DNA of 64,000 nucleotides from assembly GCF_001543145.1 (NCBI RefSeq), contig NZ_CP014160.1:1178001-1242000 (forward strand). Direction: 5' to 3'. Of the stretch, positions 18,632-28,201 are shown piece after piece (the stretch's first letter is position 1; every line of letters starts with the position of its first letter). The notes under the pieces were generated by a model. The model worked only from the letters and a program-made list of their open reading frames with translations. It was not told the DNA's origin and made no database searches. A program made the translations under genes and the position numbers. Source of the DNA: Aerococcus sanguinicola (GTDB lineage Bacteria; Bacillota; Bacilli; Lactobacillales; Aerococcaceae).

Positions 18632-18660
18632 TTTTGAATTTGATCATTAAAAAGCCGTGG
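18632..18660 (+). repeat. Family B fragment (left arm only)
   Basis: TTTTGAATTTGATCATTA-AAAAGCCGTGG repeats the left arm of copy 1 almost exactly, 70 bp after its right end, with no core or right arm. It looks like a deletion remnant. Confidence 0.75.
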
Positions 18661-18680
18661 ATTTAAATATAAGGAAGGTG

Positions 18681-18730
18681 AAAGCAGCCCCAGTCGACCT
18701 GTAAACATCAACTGGGGCTGCTTTTGTTTT
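18681..18730. terminator. Long-stem bidirectional terminator
   Basis: A perfect 14-bp stem AAAGCAGCCCCAGT / ACTGGGGCTGCTTT with a 16-nt loop. A T-rich tract follows on both strands (TTTTGTTTTTT on plus, TTTCACCTTCC on minus). It probably closes the minus-strand SUKH gene. Confidence 0.8.
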
Positions 18731-18732
18731 TT

Positions 18733-19494
18733 CTAGCTTTCTTTTCCTAATAGGTCCTCAAAGCCTTTGGGCAGGAGGGGGCGGAAGTAGTCGGTTTGGA
18801 AGTCGAGGGCTTCTTTGGCTACGGCGGCTAGGCGGAAGTCCTGGGACTGGAGGAAGTGGCGGATCCAGTGGAAGTACCAGGTCTTGTCGGCTTGCCCTTG
18901 GAATTCTTCGAAGAGTCGGGCCAGTTGCTCGGGGCGCTGGACGGCGATAAAGGCGGCATTGGCCCGGTGGTAGGTTCGCATAGGAGGGGCCGGCAGGGCA
19001 AAGCCCCGGGATTCGAAATGTTGGATAAAGTAAGCAAAATTAGGGGCGAGGTCCATCCACTGGTCAGTTTCCAGGTCCCGGTAGCGGACGCTAGGGGTTT
19101 TGGCTAGGCCGCGCTGGTCACGGTCTCGCTTGTCATGGGGGTCATAGTCCAGGAAGACAAGACGGTCGCCGTCTTCGTAGATAATCAGGCTGCTTTCGGG
19201 CAGGCTATCCCGGTGGTTGAACTGGTCTTGGAAGGCCAGGCTAGGAATGAGATATTCCTTATGAACAGCTTGGGGAAGCAAGCCGGCCAGGTAAGGGATA
19301 TAAACGGCGCTTAGTGAATCTGAAGTTGGGGCAGAGGTGGGATAGTAAGATTTTGAGGTATAGCCGCCATTCTGTTGGGTGAGGAGTTGGTGGTAGCCAA
19401 GCGGCAGGTCCTCTACCATAATCTCCCCGTAGAGGGGGCTAGTGGGTAGGTAGGTGAGTTGTTGTTTTTGGAAGGCTAGGCCAATCAGATGCAT
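18733..19494 (-). CDS. SMI1/KNR4 (SUKH) family protein
   Basis: 253 aa. The SUKH signature shows as LLTQQNGGY (about residues 37-45), then PESSLIIYEDGDRLVFLDYDPHDK (about 99-122), SVRYRDLETDQWMDLAPNFAYFIQHF (about 136-161). SUKH domains are frequently immunity proteins against contact-dependent or polymorphic toxins, but stand-alone housekeeping SMI1-like proteins also exist. The last 90 residues (AANAAFIAVQRPEQLARLFEEFQ onward) are an extra domain I do not recognise. No toxin gene is adjacent. ATG with GGAGCGAAG upstream; it stands alone between two terminator-like regions. Confidence 0.75.
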   Translation of the reverse strand: MHLIGLAFQKQQLTYLPTSPLYGEIMVEDLPLGYHQLLTQQNGGYTSKSYYPTSAPTSDSLSAVYIPYLAGLLPQAVHKEYLIPSLAFQDQFNHRDSLPESSLIIYEDGDRLVFLDYDPHDKRDRDQRGLAKTPSVRYRDLETDQWMDLAPNFAYFIQHFESRGFALPAPPMRTYHRANAAFIAVQRPEQLARLFEEFQGQADKTWYFHWIRHFLQSQDFRLAAVAKEALDFQTDYFRPLLPKGFEDLLGKES

Positions 19495-19666
19495 GTTCTT
19501 CGCTCCTTTAAATACGTACAGTCCCTCCCATCTTAATATAAGCAGCTAAAGAAAGTAAAGCTTGAGATCTAGTTTGGCCTGTGTTTTTAGGCTTTTTAGT
19601 TAAAGCTTATAGTTTTTTGTGGGGGGAATATGCTATCATTAAGGGGTATGATAAGGAGGTGGGGAC

Positions 19667-20455
19667 GTGATTGAGAATTATATTTATATCTTAGTAGATG
19701 AGGTATCCAACCATGTGTTATCGCGCGGTTTGGGCCTGGCCTACTTGCAGCGCAGTATGAAGAAGAAGCCGCAGAACTTACTGATTCTATCTTGCCAAAA
19801 AGATTATGGCCAAGCGGATGACCATACGCATTTTAAGCTCATCCGGGGCGAACGGAGTGTCCAAGATTTCTTAAGTGGGCAGAGTCGCTTAGCTTTTCCA
19901 GATACCAAGTGGGTGGATTATTATTCCCAAGAACTCCTGCACCAGCTAACACCAGGTGAAATTGCAGAGTTATTATATCTAGGCCATGTGAACCGCCACC
20001 TGCACTCGCCATTCTTCTATAAGTTGCAAAATAATTATGTCTTCCTGCCCATGGCCAATGGGATCTTGAAGACTTACTACCGGGATGTCAAGGAGTTTTA
20101 CTTCCAGCTGGCTAATGTGATTCGCGACAAGCTCTTGGCCCAACGCCCTGAGCGCCGTTCTTTGTTCGGCTGGCGGTCACATAATCTGGGCGAAGAGGCG
20201 AAGATTCCTTTGCCTCCCATGGCAGTCATGCAGGAAATCCGTCCGCTTTTAACGGAAGGGGTTATCTTTGACTTTAGTCAGCTCACTTGGCGGGAGGACC
20301 AGGCGATGGCGATCCCTCTCCTGTTAGCAGAAGACCAAGTTGATGATATTCTTCAACGCAAGCAAACCGTTCTTTTAGCTAAATTAAGCTACTCAATGAA
20401 AGATAAAAAATGGGCATTTGAGCGCATCGCGGATGCCAACCTATTTGGAGGTTAA
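19667..20455 (+). CDS. Protein of unknown function, upstream of ddl
   Basis: 262 aa, not recognised. It is soluble by composition, without signal peptide or membrane helix. It has a mixed alpha/beta pattern at the N-terminus (YIYILVDEVSNHVLSRGLGLAYLQR, NLLILSCQKDYG) and a helical middle (LLHQLTPGEIAELLYLGHVNRHLHSPFFYKLQNNYVFLP). Start is GTG preceded by AAGGAGGTGG. The stop lies 3 bp before ddl, so it should be cotranscribed with ddl and murF and may act in wall synthesis or its control; this is inference from position only. Confidence 0.75.
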   Translation: MIENYIYILVDEVSNHVLSRGLGLAYLQRSMKKKPQNLLILSCQKDYGQADDHTHFKLIRGERSVQDFLSGQSRLAFPDTKWVDYYSQELLHQLTPGEIAELLYLGHVNRHLHSPFFYKLQNNYVFLPMANGILKTYYRDVKEFYFQLANVIRDKLLAQRPERRSLFGWRSHNLGEEAKIPLPPMAVMQEIRPLLTEGVIFDFSQLTWREDQAMAIPLLLAEDQVDDILQRKQTVLLAKLSYSMKDKKWAFERIADANLFGG

Positions 20456-20458
20456 ATT

Positions 20459-21547
20459 ATGAGAATTGTACTACTTTATGGTGGGGACAGCGCGGAGCAT
20501 GATATATCCGTCTTAACGGCTGCTTCCATCCTCAAACATTTGGATTATAAGAAGCACCAAGTTCAGCCTGTCTTTATTGACCGGGAGGGGCAGTGGATTG
20601 CTGGTGAGCTGCTTGAAGAATATAGCCTCAGTGAGGATAGCATCCTCTATCTCGAGGCCAGCGACCAACAACACTTCTACCGCCAAGGTGAAGCTGAAAT
20701 TTCCCAAGGGCTGGCTGTTGTTCCGACCGATGTTTTGACCAAGGATAGCCTGGCCTTCCCCGCCTTGCATGGACCGAATGGGGAAGATGGTACAATCCAA
20801 GGCCTTTTTGAAGCACTGAATGTCCCTTATACCGGGGCAGGTGTCCTTGCTTCAGCGGCTGGTATGGATAAGATTATCTCCAAGCAGCTCTTCCAACAAG
20901 CTCAGATCCCTCAGGTGCCTTTTGTTGCCCTGACTAGCTACCAGTATGAGACCGAGCGCAGCGAAGTAATTGCCCGCATTGAGGGGCAGTTAGTCTATCC
21001 TGTCTTTATCAAACCTGCCAATATGGGCTCTAGCGTAGGAATTACCCAGGCCCAGGACCGGGATGCCTTGCTCCAAGGCCTAGAGACAGCCTTCCATTAT
21101 GATACCCGGGTGGTGGTTGAACAAGGGATTGAAGCTCGGGAAATCGAGGTGGCTGTCCTCGGGAATGAAGAGGTTCAGGTCAGCCAACCTGGTGAGATTG
21201 TCAAGGACCAAGGTTTCTACGACTATGAAGAGAAGTATATTAACAACAGCATCGAGATGGCGATTCCAGCCGACCTCCCAGAGGAAAGCGCCCAGGCTAT
21301 CCAAGCCTACGCCAAGAAGGCCTATTTAGCTATTGATGGTTCAGGCCTCACCCGCTGTGACTTCTTCGTGACCCACAACATGGATATCTATATCAACGAG
21401 GTCAACACCATGCCTGGTTTCACCCAATTTAGTATGTATCCCTCTCTCTGGGCAGCTTCAGGCTTGTCTTATGAAGACTTGCTCGAGAAATTACTTAAGC
21501 TGGCCCTAGAGCGCTTTAATAAAAAACAAGGACTAGCCAACCAATAG
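20459..21547 (+). CDS. ddl: D-alanine--D-alanine ligase
   Basis: 362 aa ATP-grasp enzyme making the D-Ala-D-Ala terminus of peptidoglycan precursors. GGDSAEHDISVLTAASI (about 10-26), ALHGPNGEDGTIQGL (about 101-115), FIKPANMGSSVGIT (about 182-195) and INEVNTMPGFTQFSMYP near the C-terminus are the standard motifs. The omega-loop has YDYEEKYI: tyrosine where D-lactate-preferring ligases carry phenylalanine, so normal D-Ala-D-Ala ends and no intrinsic vancomycin resistance from this gene are predicted. Operon with the gene upstream and murF downstream (10 bp). Confidence 0.95.
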   Translation: MRIVLLYGGDSAEHDISVLTAASILKHLDYKKHQVQPVFIDREGQWIAGELLEEYSLSEDSILYLEASDQQHFYRQGEAEISQGLAVVPTDVLTKDSLAFPALHGPNGEDGTIQGLFEALNVPYTGAGVLASAAGMDKIISKQLFQQAQIPQVPFVALTSYQYETERSEVIARIEGQLVYPVFIKPANMGSSVGITQAQDRDALLQGLETAFHYDTRVVVEQGIEAREIEVAVLGNEEVQVSQPGEIVKDQGFYDYEEKYINNSIEMAIPADLPEESAQAIQAYAKKAYLAIDGSGLTRCDFFVTHNMDIYINEVNTMPGFTQFSMYPSLWAASGLSYEDLLEKLLKLALERFNKKQGLANQ

Positions 21548-21557
21548 GATGTGTGCC

Positions 21558-22988
21558 ATGAAAAAATTAGCCTTAAATGAAATTGCTAAAGCTGTCCAAG
21601 GACAGGTCCAAGCAGAAGACCCCGACGCGGTCTGGCTTGACCATGTTGTTTTTGATGCTAGACAGGCCCAGCCCGGAAGCCTCTTTGTTCCCTTAAGCGG
21701 GCAACGCGATGGCCATGACTTTGCCCAGCAAGCCCTAGACAATGGGGCGGTGGCTGCCTTTTGGTCCAAGGATCCGGCCCAGGCTCCTGCTGGCCTGGCT
21801 TTGATCCAAGTGTCGGACACCCTGGCAGCCCTCCACGATTTGGCAGCTTACTACTTGTCTTTAATCCAACCCAAAGTCGTGGCGATTACAGGGTCTTCCG
21901 GTAAGACGACCACCAAGGACATGACAGCAGCTTGCCTATCGGTGGCTTACCGGGTCCATAAGACCCAAGGCAATTATAATAATGAAATTGGCGTTCCGAT
22001 TACTATTCTCGAGATGCCAGAAGAAACGGAAGTCCTTGTTTTAGAGATGGGGATGTCTAATTTTGGTGAAATCCGAGAATTGAGTCTCCTGGCCCAGCCC
22101 GACCTGGCTGTGATTACCATGATTGGGGAGGACCACCTGGAATTTCTGAAGACCAAGGCCAATATCGCCAAGGCCAAGCTTGAAATTTTGGACGGTTTAA
22201 AAGAAGGAGGCAGCTTCATCTATCCTGGTGAGGAAGACTTGATTACTTCCCAATTAGGCAATATCCGAGAAGATATCGAGACTCTATCAGTCGGTTTAAC
22301 GGAAAACCAGGATGTTTATGCCCTGGATATTATTGTAGACCAGTACCAGACCCAGTTCAGCAGTAACCTTTCTCCAACGGTTCAGTTGACAATTCCGGTT
22401 TCGGGCCGTTATAATGTTGTGAATGCCTTAGATGCCTGTGCGGTCTCTTACCGCCTGGGCCTGTCGATTGAACAAATCCAGGATGCCCTGGCTAATTTCC
22501 AAATGACGGCCAATCGGACAGCCTGGATCGAAGGCATTAATGAGAGTCAAGTGCTGGATGATACTTACAATGCTAGCCCTTCAGCGATGAAGGCTGTAAT
22601 TAGTAACTTCGTTCAAGTTCCGCGGGCAGGTGATGCCCAACAGGGACGCAAGCTCTATGTGCTGGCTGACATGTTAGAATTAGGCCCAGATGCAGGCCAG
22701 CTCCATGCCAGCGTAGCAGAGGTCTTGGCCCTTGAAGACCAGGACCAGGTCTTACTCTATGGCTTGGAGATGGAAGCCCTCTATGAGCGCCTCCTAGCTG
22801 CCGGTCAAGCCCGGCCAGACCAGGTGCATTATTTTAAAGAAGATAAAGCGGCCCTCATTGCTTGGTTGGAAAACCATACCCGCCACTATGACCAGATTCT
22901 GGTGAAGGGGAGCCATGGGATGGGACTTCTGGAAGTAGTTGAAGCCCTCCGCCGCCCAGATATAGAAAGCCAAGCTAAAGAAGATTAG
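21558..22988 (+). CDS. murF: UDP-MurNAc-tripeptide--D-Ala-D-Ala ligase
   Basis: 476 aa. It adds the dipeptide made by the upstream ligase to UDP-MurNAc-tripeptide. It has the Mur-ligase architecture: N-terminal UDP-binding part, central ATPase with VVAITGSSGKTTTKDMTAACL (about 112-132) and VLVLEMGMSNFGEI, and a C-terminal domain with DDTYNASPSAMKAVI (about 335-349). The ATG at 21558 has AGGA 9 nt upstream, preferred over an ATG three codons earlier. A terminator follows at 23037, then a family B element. Confidence 0.95.
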   Translation: MKKLALNEIAKAVQGQVQAEDPDAVWLDHVVFDARQAQPGSLFVPLSGQRDGHDFAQQALDNGAVAAFWSKDPAQAPAGLALIQVSDTLAALHDLAAYYLSLIQPKVVAITGSSGKTTTKDMTAACLSVAYRVHKTQGNYNNEIGVPITILEMPEETEVLVLEMGMSNFGEIRELSLLAQPDLAVITMIGEDHLEFLKTKANIAKAKLEILDGLKEGGSFIYPGEEDLITSQLGNIREDIETLSVGLTENQDVYALDIIVDQYQTQFSSNLSPTVQLTIPVSGRYNVVNALDACAVSYRLGLSIEQIQDALANFQMTANRTAWIEGINESQVLDDTYNASPSAMKAVISNFVQVPRAGDAQQGRKLYVLADMLELGPDAGQLHASVAEVLALEDQDQVLLYGLEMEALYERLLAAGQARPDQVHYFKEDKAALIAWLENHTRHYDQILVKGSHGMGLLEVVEALRRPDIESQAKED

Positions 22989-23036
22989 CTCAGCAGCCTC
23001 TGTCTCGCCACACAGCCCTCGACAAGCTGCCCAAAG

Positions 23037-23067
23037 AAAACAGTCGACTGGTCGGCTGTTTTTTTAA
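23037..23067 (+). terminator. Intrinsic terminator after murF
   Basis: AAAACAG-CGAC pairs with GTCG-CTGTTTT around a 2-nt loop, followed by a run of T. Family B copy 2 begins 56 bp later. Confidence 0.85.
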
Positions 23068-23122
23068 CTAATATTAACTTAATAATTTTTGACATGTGTA
23101 CTGATTTGACAAATTGTATTGA

Positions 23123-23298
23123 TAAGCATTCGTTGCGCTGTTGAATTTGCCCCTTAAAAAGCCATGGCACCGGTTCGGGCCAAGGTCCCTCACCTAGCGA
23201 GCTTCAAAGGGCTAGTACGGCTAGCGCCTACTATCCCTAATTCACATCGCTTGCTTATTCATGGCTAAGGGACAACTTCAACGCTCCACTATTGCTTA
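23123..23298 (+). repeat. Family B element, copy 2
   Basis: 176 bp bounded by TAAGCA and TGCTTA, where copies 1, 3 and 4 have TGAGCA and TGCTCA: both ends changed together. The left arm TTGCCCCTTA...GCCATGG faces CATGGC TAAGGGACAA on the right, so CCCTTA/TAAGGG replaces GATCATTA/TAATGATC of copy 1. The core is conserved. Between here and the cshA start I see only AT-rich sequence. Confidence 0.85.
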
Positions 23299-23386
23299 AA
23301 AGTAATTTGTTGAATTAATAATTTTAGATCTGTCAACTGCCAATATAAGAAATTAAAAATTTAGATATGAAATACGGAGGAATGGA

Positions 23387-24871
23387 ATGAAATTTACAGA
23401 AATGGGTTTGAGCCCGCGATTATTAAAAGCTGTCGATAAGATGGGCTTTGAAGAAGCCACACCGATTCAATCAGAAACAATTCCCTATGCCTTAAAAGGA
23501 CGGGATGTCCTGGGCCAGGCGCAGACGGGGACAGGGAAGACGGCCGCTTTTGGTCTTCCCCTCTTAGAGAAGATTGATCCCTACGCTAAGGAAGTTCAAG
23601 CCTTAGTTATTTCGCCAACCCGGGAATTGGCTATCCAAACTGGGCAAGAGCTCTACCAATTGGGTGAAGAGAAACGGGTCCAATGCCTGACAGTTTACGG
23701 TGGGAGCTCGATCCAACGGCAATTGCGCCAATTGGAGAAGAAACGGCAAGTGATCGTGGGGACGCCTGGTCGTTTGCTCGACTTGATCCGTCGTGGAAAA
23801 TTAGACTTGTCCCACATTCAGACCTTAGTCCTCGATGAGGCGGATGAGATGCTTAATATGGGCTTTATTGATGATATTGAAGCGATTATTGCTAAGACAC
23901 CAGCAGACCGTCAAACTCTGCTCTTCTCGGCGACCATGCCCAAGGCCATCCAACGTATTGGGGAGCAATTTATGCAGGACCCAATCCAGGTGAAGATTAA
24001 GGCTCAGGAAATGACGGCCGACCTGATCGACCAATACTTTACCCGCTGTCGGGAGAGTGAAAAGTTCGATGTCTTGACCCGTTTCATTGATGTCCAAGAC
24101 CCTGTCCTAGCTATTGTCTTCGCACGGACCAAGCGCCGGGTGGATGAAATTTCTCGTGCCCTGATTGAGCGCGGCTATACTGCAGAAGGCCTGCACGGGG
24201 ACTTGAATCAAGACAAGCGGTCTATGCTGCTCCGCCAATTTAAAGATGAGAAGCTGGATATCTTAGTGGCAACGGATGTGGCAGCTCGGGGCTTGGACAT
24301 TTCTAATGTGACCCATGTCTACAACTTTGATATTCCCTTGGATCCCGATAGCTATGTTCACCGCATTGGTCGGACGGGTCGGGCAGGCCGCCAGGGGGTT
24401 TCAGTTACCTTTGTTGGTCCCAATGAATTAGGTTACCTGAGAACGATTGAAGACCTGACCAAGAAGAAAATGATGCCCCTGCGTCCACCATCGGCTAAGG
24501 AAGCCTTCAGCGGCCGGATCAACCAGGCCTTGGAGGAAGTTAAGAAACTGACCGAGGAGGCCGATCCTTCTTACTACCAAGAAGCCATCGACTACCTCTC
24601 CGCCCACTACAGTACGGACCAATTGGCCCTAGCAGTTCTCAGCAGTCTAACCAAGGATCCTAATGAGGTTGAGGTTCGGATTACACCGGAACGAACTCCG
24701 CGCAAGAAGTCGGGCGGACGCAAGCGCAAGGGCTCGAAGCGAAACAATAATAAACGGTCTTATCAACAACACGATAAGAAGGGTAAAAAGAAGTCCTATC
24801 AAGGCTCCAAGGACCATCCAAAAGGCAAGAAACGGGGCTCACGGAAGAAAGCATCCTTTGACATTCGCTAG
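23387..24871 (+). CDS. cshA: DEAD-box RNA helicase CshA
   Basis: 494 aa. The full motif set is present: Q motif [14 protein letters not shown] (about 21-34), Walker [15 protein letters not shown] (about 45-58), [21 protein letters not shown] (about 148-160), [17 protein letters not shown] and [13 protein letters not shown]. The C-terminal 80 residues are highly basic ([21 protein letters not shown]...), typical of CshA, which works in RNA decay and ribosome assembly at low temperature. Strong GGAGG site. acpS follows 12 bp downstream. Confidence 0.95.
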   Translation: MKFTEMGLSPRLLKAVDKMGFEEATPIQSETIPYALKGRDVLGQAQTGTGKTAAFGLPLLEKIDPYAKEVQALVISPTRELAIQTGQELYQLGEEKRVQCLTVYGGSSIQRQLRQLEKKRQVIVGTPGRLLDLIRRGKLDLSHIQTLVLDEADEMLNMGFIDDIEAIIAKTPADRQTLLFSATMPKAIQRIGEQFMQDPIQVKIKAQEMTADLIDQYFTRCRESEKFDVLTRFIDVQDPVLAIVFARTKRRVDEISRALIERGYTAEGLHGDLNQDKRSMLLRQFKDEKLDILVATDVAARGLDISNVTHVYNFDIPLDPDSYVHRIGRTGRAGRQGVSVTFVGPNELGYLRTIEDLTKKKMMPLRPPSAKEAFSGRINQALEEVKKLTEEADPSYYQEAIDYLSAHYSTDQLALAVLSSLTKDPNEVEVRITPERTPRKKSGGRKRKGSKRNNNKRSYQQHDKKGKKKSYQGSKDHPKGKKRGSRKKASFDIR

Positions 24872-24883
24872 GAGGCAAGCTTT

Positions 24884-25261
24884 ATGATTATTGGAATTGG
24901 CACTGATTTAGTTGAAATCAAGCGGATTGACCAGGCTTGTGCTAAACAGGACGACCGCTTCATTCAGCGGGTTCTAACAGAAGAGGAGCTAGCGGTCTTT
25001 CAAGCCTTCACTTCTTCCCAGCGCCAGGCGGAATTTCTAGCGGGGCGCTGGGCAGCCAAGGAGGCTTGTGCCAAGGCTTGGGGGACGGGGATTTGTAAAG
25101 AGCTTTCTTTCCAGGATATGGCTATTTTGTCAAACGAAAGCGGCCAACCCCAGCTCTTTTGTCTTAAGATTCCTTACGCTATCCATCTCTCGATTACCCA
25201 TACGGCCCATTATGCCAGCGCTTATGTGGTCATCGAGGACCGAAGATCTGAACATAATTAA
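24884..25261 (+). CDS. acpS: Holo-[acyl-carrier-protein] synthase
   Basis: 125 aa, usual AcpS size. MIIGIGTDLVEIKRI at the N-terminus supplies the magnesium-binding aspartate, and AGRWAAKEACAKAWGTGI (about 53-70) contains the second metal ligand and the catalytic lysine region. The enzyme transfers phosphopantetheine from CoA to ACP. It is preceded by AGGAGG and probably cotranscribed with cshA. In many Lactobacillales alr follows, but here the unit ends at a strong terminator. Confidence 0.93.
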   Translation: MIIGIGTDLVEIKRIDQACAKQDDRFIQRVLTEEELAVFQAFTSSQRQAEFLAGRWAAKEACAKAWGTGICKELSFQDMAILSNESGQPQLFCLKIPYAIHLSITHTAHYASAYVVIEDRRSEHN

Positions 25262-25290
25262 GAACAATAATTGTTTATCGTAAAGATTGA

Positions 25291-25340
25291 AAAATAACGC
25301 ATCGAAAGCCTTAGCTGAAAAGGCTTCGATGCGTTATTTT
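25291..25340. terminator. Intrinsic terminator after acpS
   Basis: AAAATAACGCATCGAA and its complement TTCGATGCGTTATTTT form a 16-bp stem, extended by GCCTT/AAGGC, with T-runs on both strands. Confidence 0.93.
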
Positions 25341-25454
25341 ATTACCGATTATAAATACTAAAATTATCAATTGCCCCTGACTTGGCCTGATTAGTCGCTT
25401 TTGGTGCTTAGTTTGTTACAATAAAATTAAGAAAAAACGGAAGGGACCGAAATT

Positions 25455-26597
25455 ATGATTGAATTTAAGAATGTCAGTAAGGTGTACCCAGGCAATGTTC
25501 ACGCCTTGAAAGATGCGAATTTGACCATCCAAGACGGAGAATTTGTCTGCTTTATCGGCACCTCAGGGAGTGGGAAGACGACGGCTCTGCGGATGATCAA
25601 CCGTATGCACGATCCATCCGAGGGGGAGATCCTAATTGATGGCCAGGCGACCACTTCGATGAATGCAGTCGATATGCGCCGCAAGATCGGCTATGTGATT
25701 CAGCGCATTGGCCTTATGCCCCACATGACTGTCTATGAAAATATTGTGACTGTCCCTCGGCTCTTGAAATGGGACGAAGACCGCTGTCGGAGTGAAGCGG
25801 AGAAGCTGATGAAACGGGTGGAACTCCCCCTCGACTATCTGGACCGCTATCCGAGTGAATTATCCGGTGGCCAGCAGCAGCGGATCGGAGTGATCCGTGC
25901 CTTGGTGGCTAATCCGAAGATTGTATTAATGGATGAGCCTTTTGGGGCCCTAGACCCGATTACCCGGGACGCCCTGCAAGAATTAGTCAAGGAACTACAG
26001 CGGGAATACCACAATACCTTCATCTTCGTGACCCACGATATGGATGAAGCCTTGAATCTGGCTGACCGTATCGCCATTTGGGACAAGGGTAATTTACTCC
26101 AGTACGATACCCCAGAGGAAATCTTGCGCCATCCAGCTGATGATTATGTGAAGAGCTTCCTGGGTGAAGACAGGCTCTTTGAAGCCAAGACCCAGTATAT
26201 CCAAGTTAAGGATGTCATGAATGACAAGCCCCTGTCCATCAGCATGGGCCAGTCTCTCAGCGATGCTTTGACCATGATGCGGGACAGACACGTGGACAGT
26301 CTCTTCGTTGTGGATGACCGCAAACGGCTCAAGGGACAGATCAGCATTGAAAATATTATGAATGCCAGAGACATGGAAGCCAGCGTGAGTGATGAGATGG
26401 TTAGACGCCGGGGCGTCCAAGAAGATGCCCTCGTCCAAGATACCATCCAGCGTATCTTGAAAGCCAAGGTGCAAAATGTGGCGGTTGTTAACCGTGAAGG
26501 GCAGCTAACGGGGATTGTGACCCGGTCTAACCTGGTAAATATTGTTTATGAAGTGATCTGGGGCGAGACGAAAGCGATTGAAGGAGTTGAGATCTAA
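25455..26597 (+). CDS. opuCA: Osmoprotectant ABC transporter ATPase (OpuCA)
   Basis: 380 aa. Energises uptake of glycine betaine, carnitine or choline. Walker [15 protein letters not shown] (about 36-49), ABC signature [16 protein letters not shown] (about 133-148), Walker [13 protein letters not shown]. The C-terminal 120 residues hold two CBS domains ([27 protein letters not shown] and a later [19 protein letters not shown]), which sense ionic strength or nucleotides in OpuA/OpuC-type systems. The ATG overlaps nothing upstream; its TAA overlaps the opuCB ATG (TAATG), so translation is coupled. A -10 TACAAT at 25417-25422 is a likely promoter element. Confidence 0.93.
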   Translation: MIEFKNVSKVYPGNVHALKDANLTIQDGEFVCFIGTSGSGKTTALRMINRMHDPSEGEILIDGQATTSMNAVDMRRKIGYVIQRIGLMPHMTVYENIVTVPRLLKWDEDRCRSEAEKLMKRVELPLDYLDRYPSELSGGQQQRIGVIRALVANPKIVLMDEPFGALDPITRDALQELVKELQREYHNTFIFVTHDMDEALNLADRIAIWDKGNLLQYDTPEEILRHPADDYVKSFLGEDRLFEAKTQYIQVKDVMNDKPLSISMGQSLSDALTMMRDRHVDSLFVVDDRKRLKGQISIENIMNARDMEASVSDEMVRRRGVQEDALVQDTIQRILKAKVQNVAVVNREGQLTGIVTRSNLVNIVYEVIWGETKAIEGVEI

Positions 26598-27245
26598 TGG
26601 CAAACTTCCTAGCTGAAAACGGCCAAGAACTCCTTAATTTAACCCTCCAACACCTGCTCTTGTCTGTGGTTTCTCTAGCCTTGGGGATCTTGATTGCGGT
26701 GCCTTTGGGGATCCTTCTCTCCCAGCACCCTAAGATCGCAGGAGGGGTCATAAGTGTGGTCGGTGTCCTTCAAACCATTCCTACCCTGGCGCTCTTAGCC
26801 TTGATGATTCCAATCTTTGGGGTGGGACGTTTGCCCTCCATTGTGGCTCTCTTTATCTATTCTCTCCTGCCCATCCTCCGCAATACCTATCTGGGGATGA
26901 CCTCGGTTGACCCGGACCTCCTGGATGCCGCTAAGGGGATGGGCTTGACGGCCTGGCAGGTCATTAAGGACGTCCAGCTCCCTCTCGCCATGCCGGTGAT
27001 TATGGCAGGGATTCGTTTGTCAACGGTCTATGTAATTGCCTGGGCCACTCTGGCAGCCTATATTGGCGGTGGGGGCCTCGGTGAGATGATCTTTAACGGC
27101 CTCAACCTCTACAAGCCAGACCTGATTATTGGGGGGGACGATTCCGGTCACCCTGATTGCGGTTCTGGCAGACCTTTTGATGAATTATCTGGAAAAACTA
27201 ACCCAACCTCAAACGACCTCGAAAGGAGCTGGTGAAGATGCGTAA
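26597..27245 (+). pseudogene. opuCB: Osmoprotectant ABC permease OpuCB, frameshifted in a G7 tract
   Basis: The first 178 residues are a normal inner-membrane permease (several hydrophobic helices; [28 protein letters not shown] and [18 protein letters not shown]). The frame changes at seven consecutive G residues (27131-27137). With six G's the reading becomes [25 protein letters not shown]... and ends at the TAA at 27243-27245, overlapping the opuCC start as expected for this operon. As given, translation runs into an unrelated 35-residue tail ending at 27235. It may be a real mutation, a phase-variable tract or a sequencing error. Confidence 0.85.
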
Positions 27246-28200
27246 ATTCTTAAAGACTGCCTTCACCCTGGGGCTGAGTCTATTCTTATTGGCAGCCTGT
27301 AGCCTACCAGGACTCGGAGCCTCGACTTCTGAAGATGAGATTGTTATTACGGGCGGTATGTCGACGGAAATGCAGATTCTCGCCTATATTGTGGAGGGGA
27401 TGTCCAATCATTATATCGATGTGCCCACCAAGGTGATTTCTAACCTCGGGTCTTCCTCGCTCAACCACCAGGCCTTGATGAAGGACGATGCCAACGTTTC
27501 AGCGGTCCGCTATACTGGGACCTCAGTGACTGGAGAGTTGGGGATGGATGCCATCACCGACCCTGAAAAAGCTGCGGAAACGGTAGTTAAGGGCTTCGAC
27601 CGAGAATTCGACCAGAAATGGTACCCCACTTACGGTTTCGCCAATACCTATGCTTTCATGGTGAGCCGAGACAAGGCTGAAGAGTTAGGACTGGAAAAAG
27701 TTTCTGACCTGGCCCAATATGCGCCTGATCTAAAAGCAGGGGTGGACTCTTCCTGGCTGAGCCGGGAGGGGGACGGTTATGAAGACTTCAAGCGGATTTA
27801 TGGCTTTGATTTTGGCCAGACGCTGCCCATGTCGATTGGCTTGACCTATTCAGCGGTAGCCAATGATGAAGTGGATGTCATCTTGGGTTATTCAACGGAT
27901 GGGCGGATTATTTCCGAAGACTTAAAAGTTTTGGAAGATGATAAACAGCTCTTCCCGCCCTATGATGCCAGCCCTGTTGCAACCCACCATATCCTAGAGG
28001 TCCATCCTGAACTAGACAAGGTCTTACACAAGTTAGAAGGGACCATCGATGAAGAAACCATGCAGAAATTAAACTACCGGGCGGACAATTATCTCTTGGA
28101 ACCCAAAGTGGTTGCCGATGACTGGTTGAAGGCCCATAATTATTTTGAAGACAAGGCACCTGAATTGAAACCGATTGAAGACACTGTGGGGGGTGACTAA
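27238..28200 (+). CDS. opuCC: Osmoprotectant-binding lipoprotein (OpuCC)
   Basis: 320 aa from the ATG at 27238, which has AAGGAG 9 nt upstream. The signal peptide MRKFLKTAFTLGLSLFLLAAC ends in an LAAC lipobox, so the mature protein is lipid-anchored at residue 21. The body is an OpuAC-type periplasmic-binding fold (EDEIVITGGMSTEMQILAYIVEGM; VDVILGYSTDGRI). It delivers quaternary-ammonium osmolytes to the OpuCB/OpuCD pore. The gene sits inside the four-gene opuC operon. Confidence 0.9.
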   Translation: MRKFLKTAFTLGLSLFLLAACSLPGLGASTSEDEIVITGGMSTEMQILAYIVEGMSNHYIDVPTKVISNLGSSSLNHQALMKDDANVSAVRYTGTSVTGELGMDAITDPEKAAETVVKGFDREFDQKWYPTYGFANTYAFMVSRDKAEELGLEKVSDLAQYAPDLKAGVDSSWLSREGDGYEDFKRIYGFDFGQTLPMSIGLTYSAVANDEVDVILGYSTDGRIISEDLKVLEDDKQLFPPYDASPVATHHILEVHPELDKVLHKLEGTIDEETMQKLNYRADNYLLEPKVVADDWLKAHNYFEDKAPELKPIEDTVGGD

Positions 28201-28201
28201 G

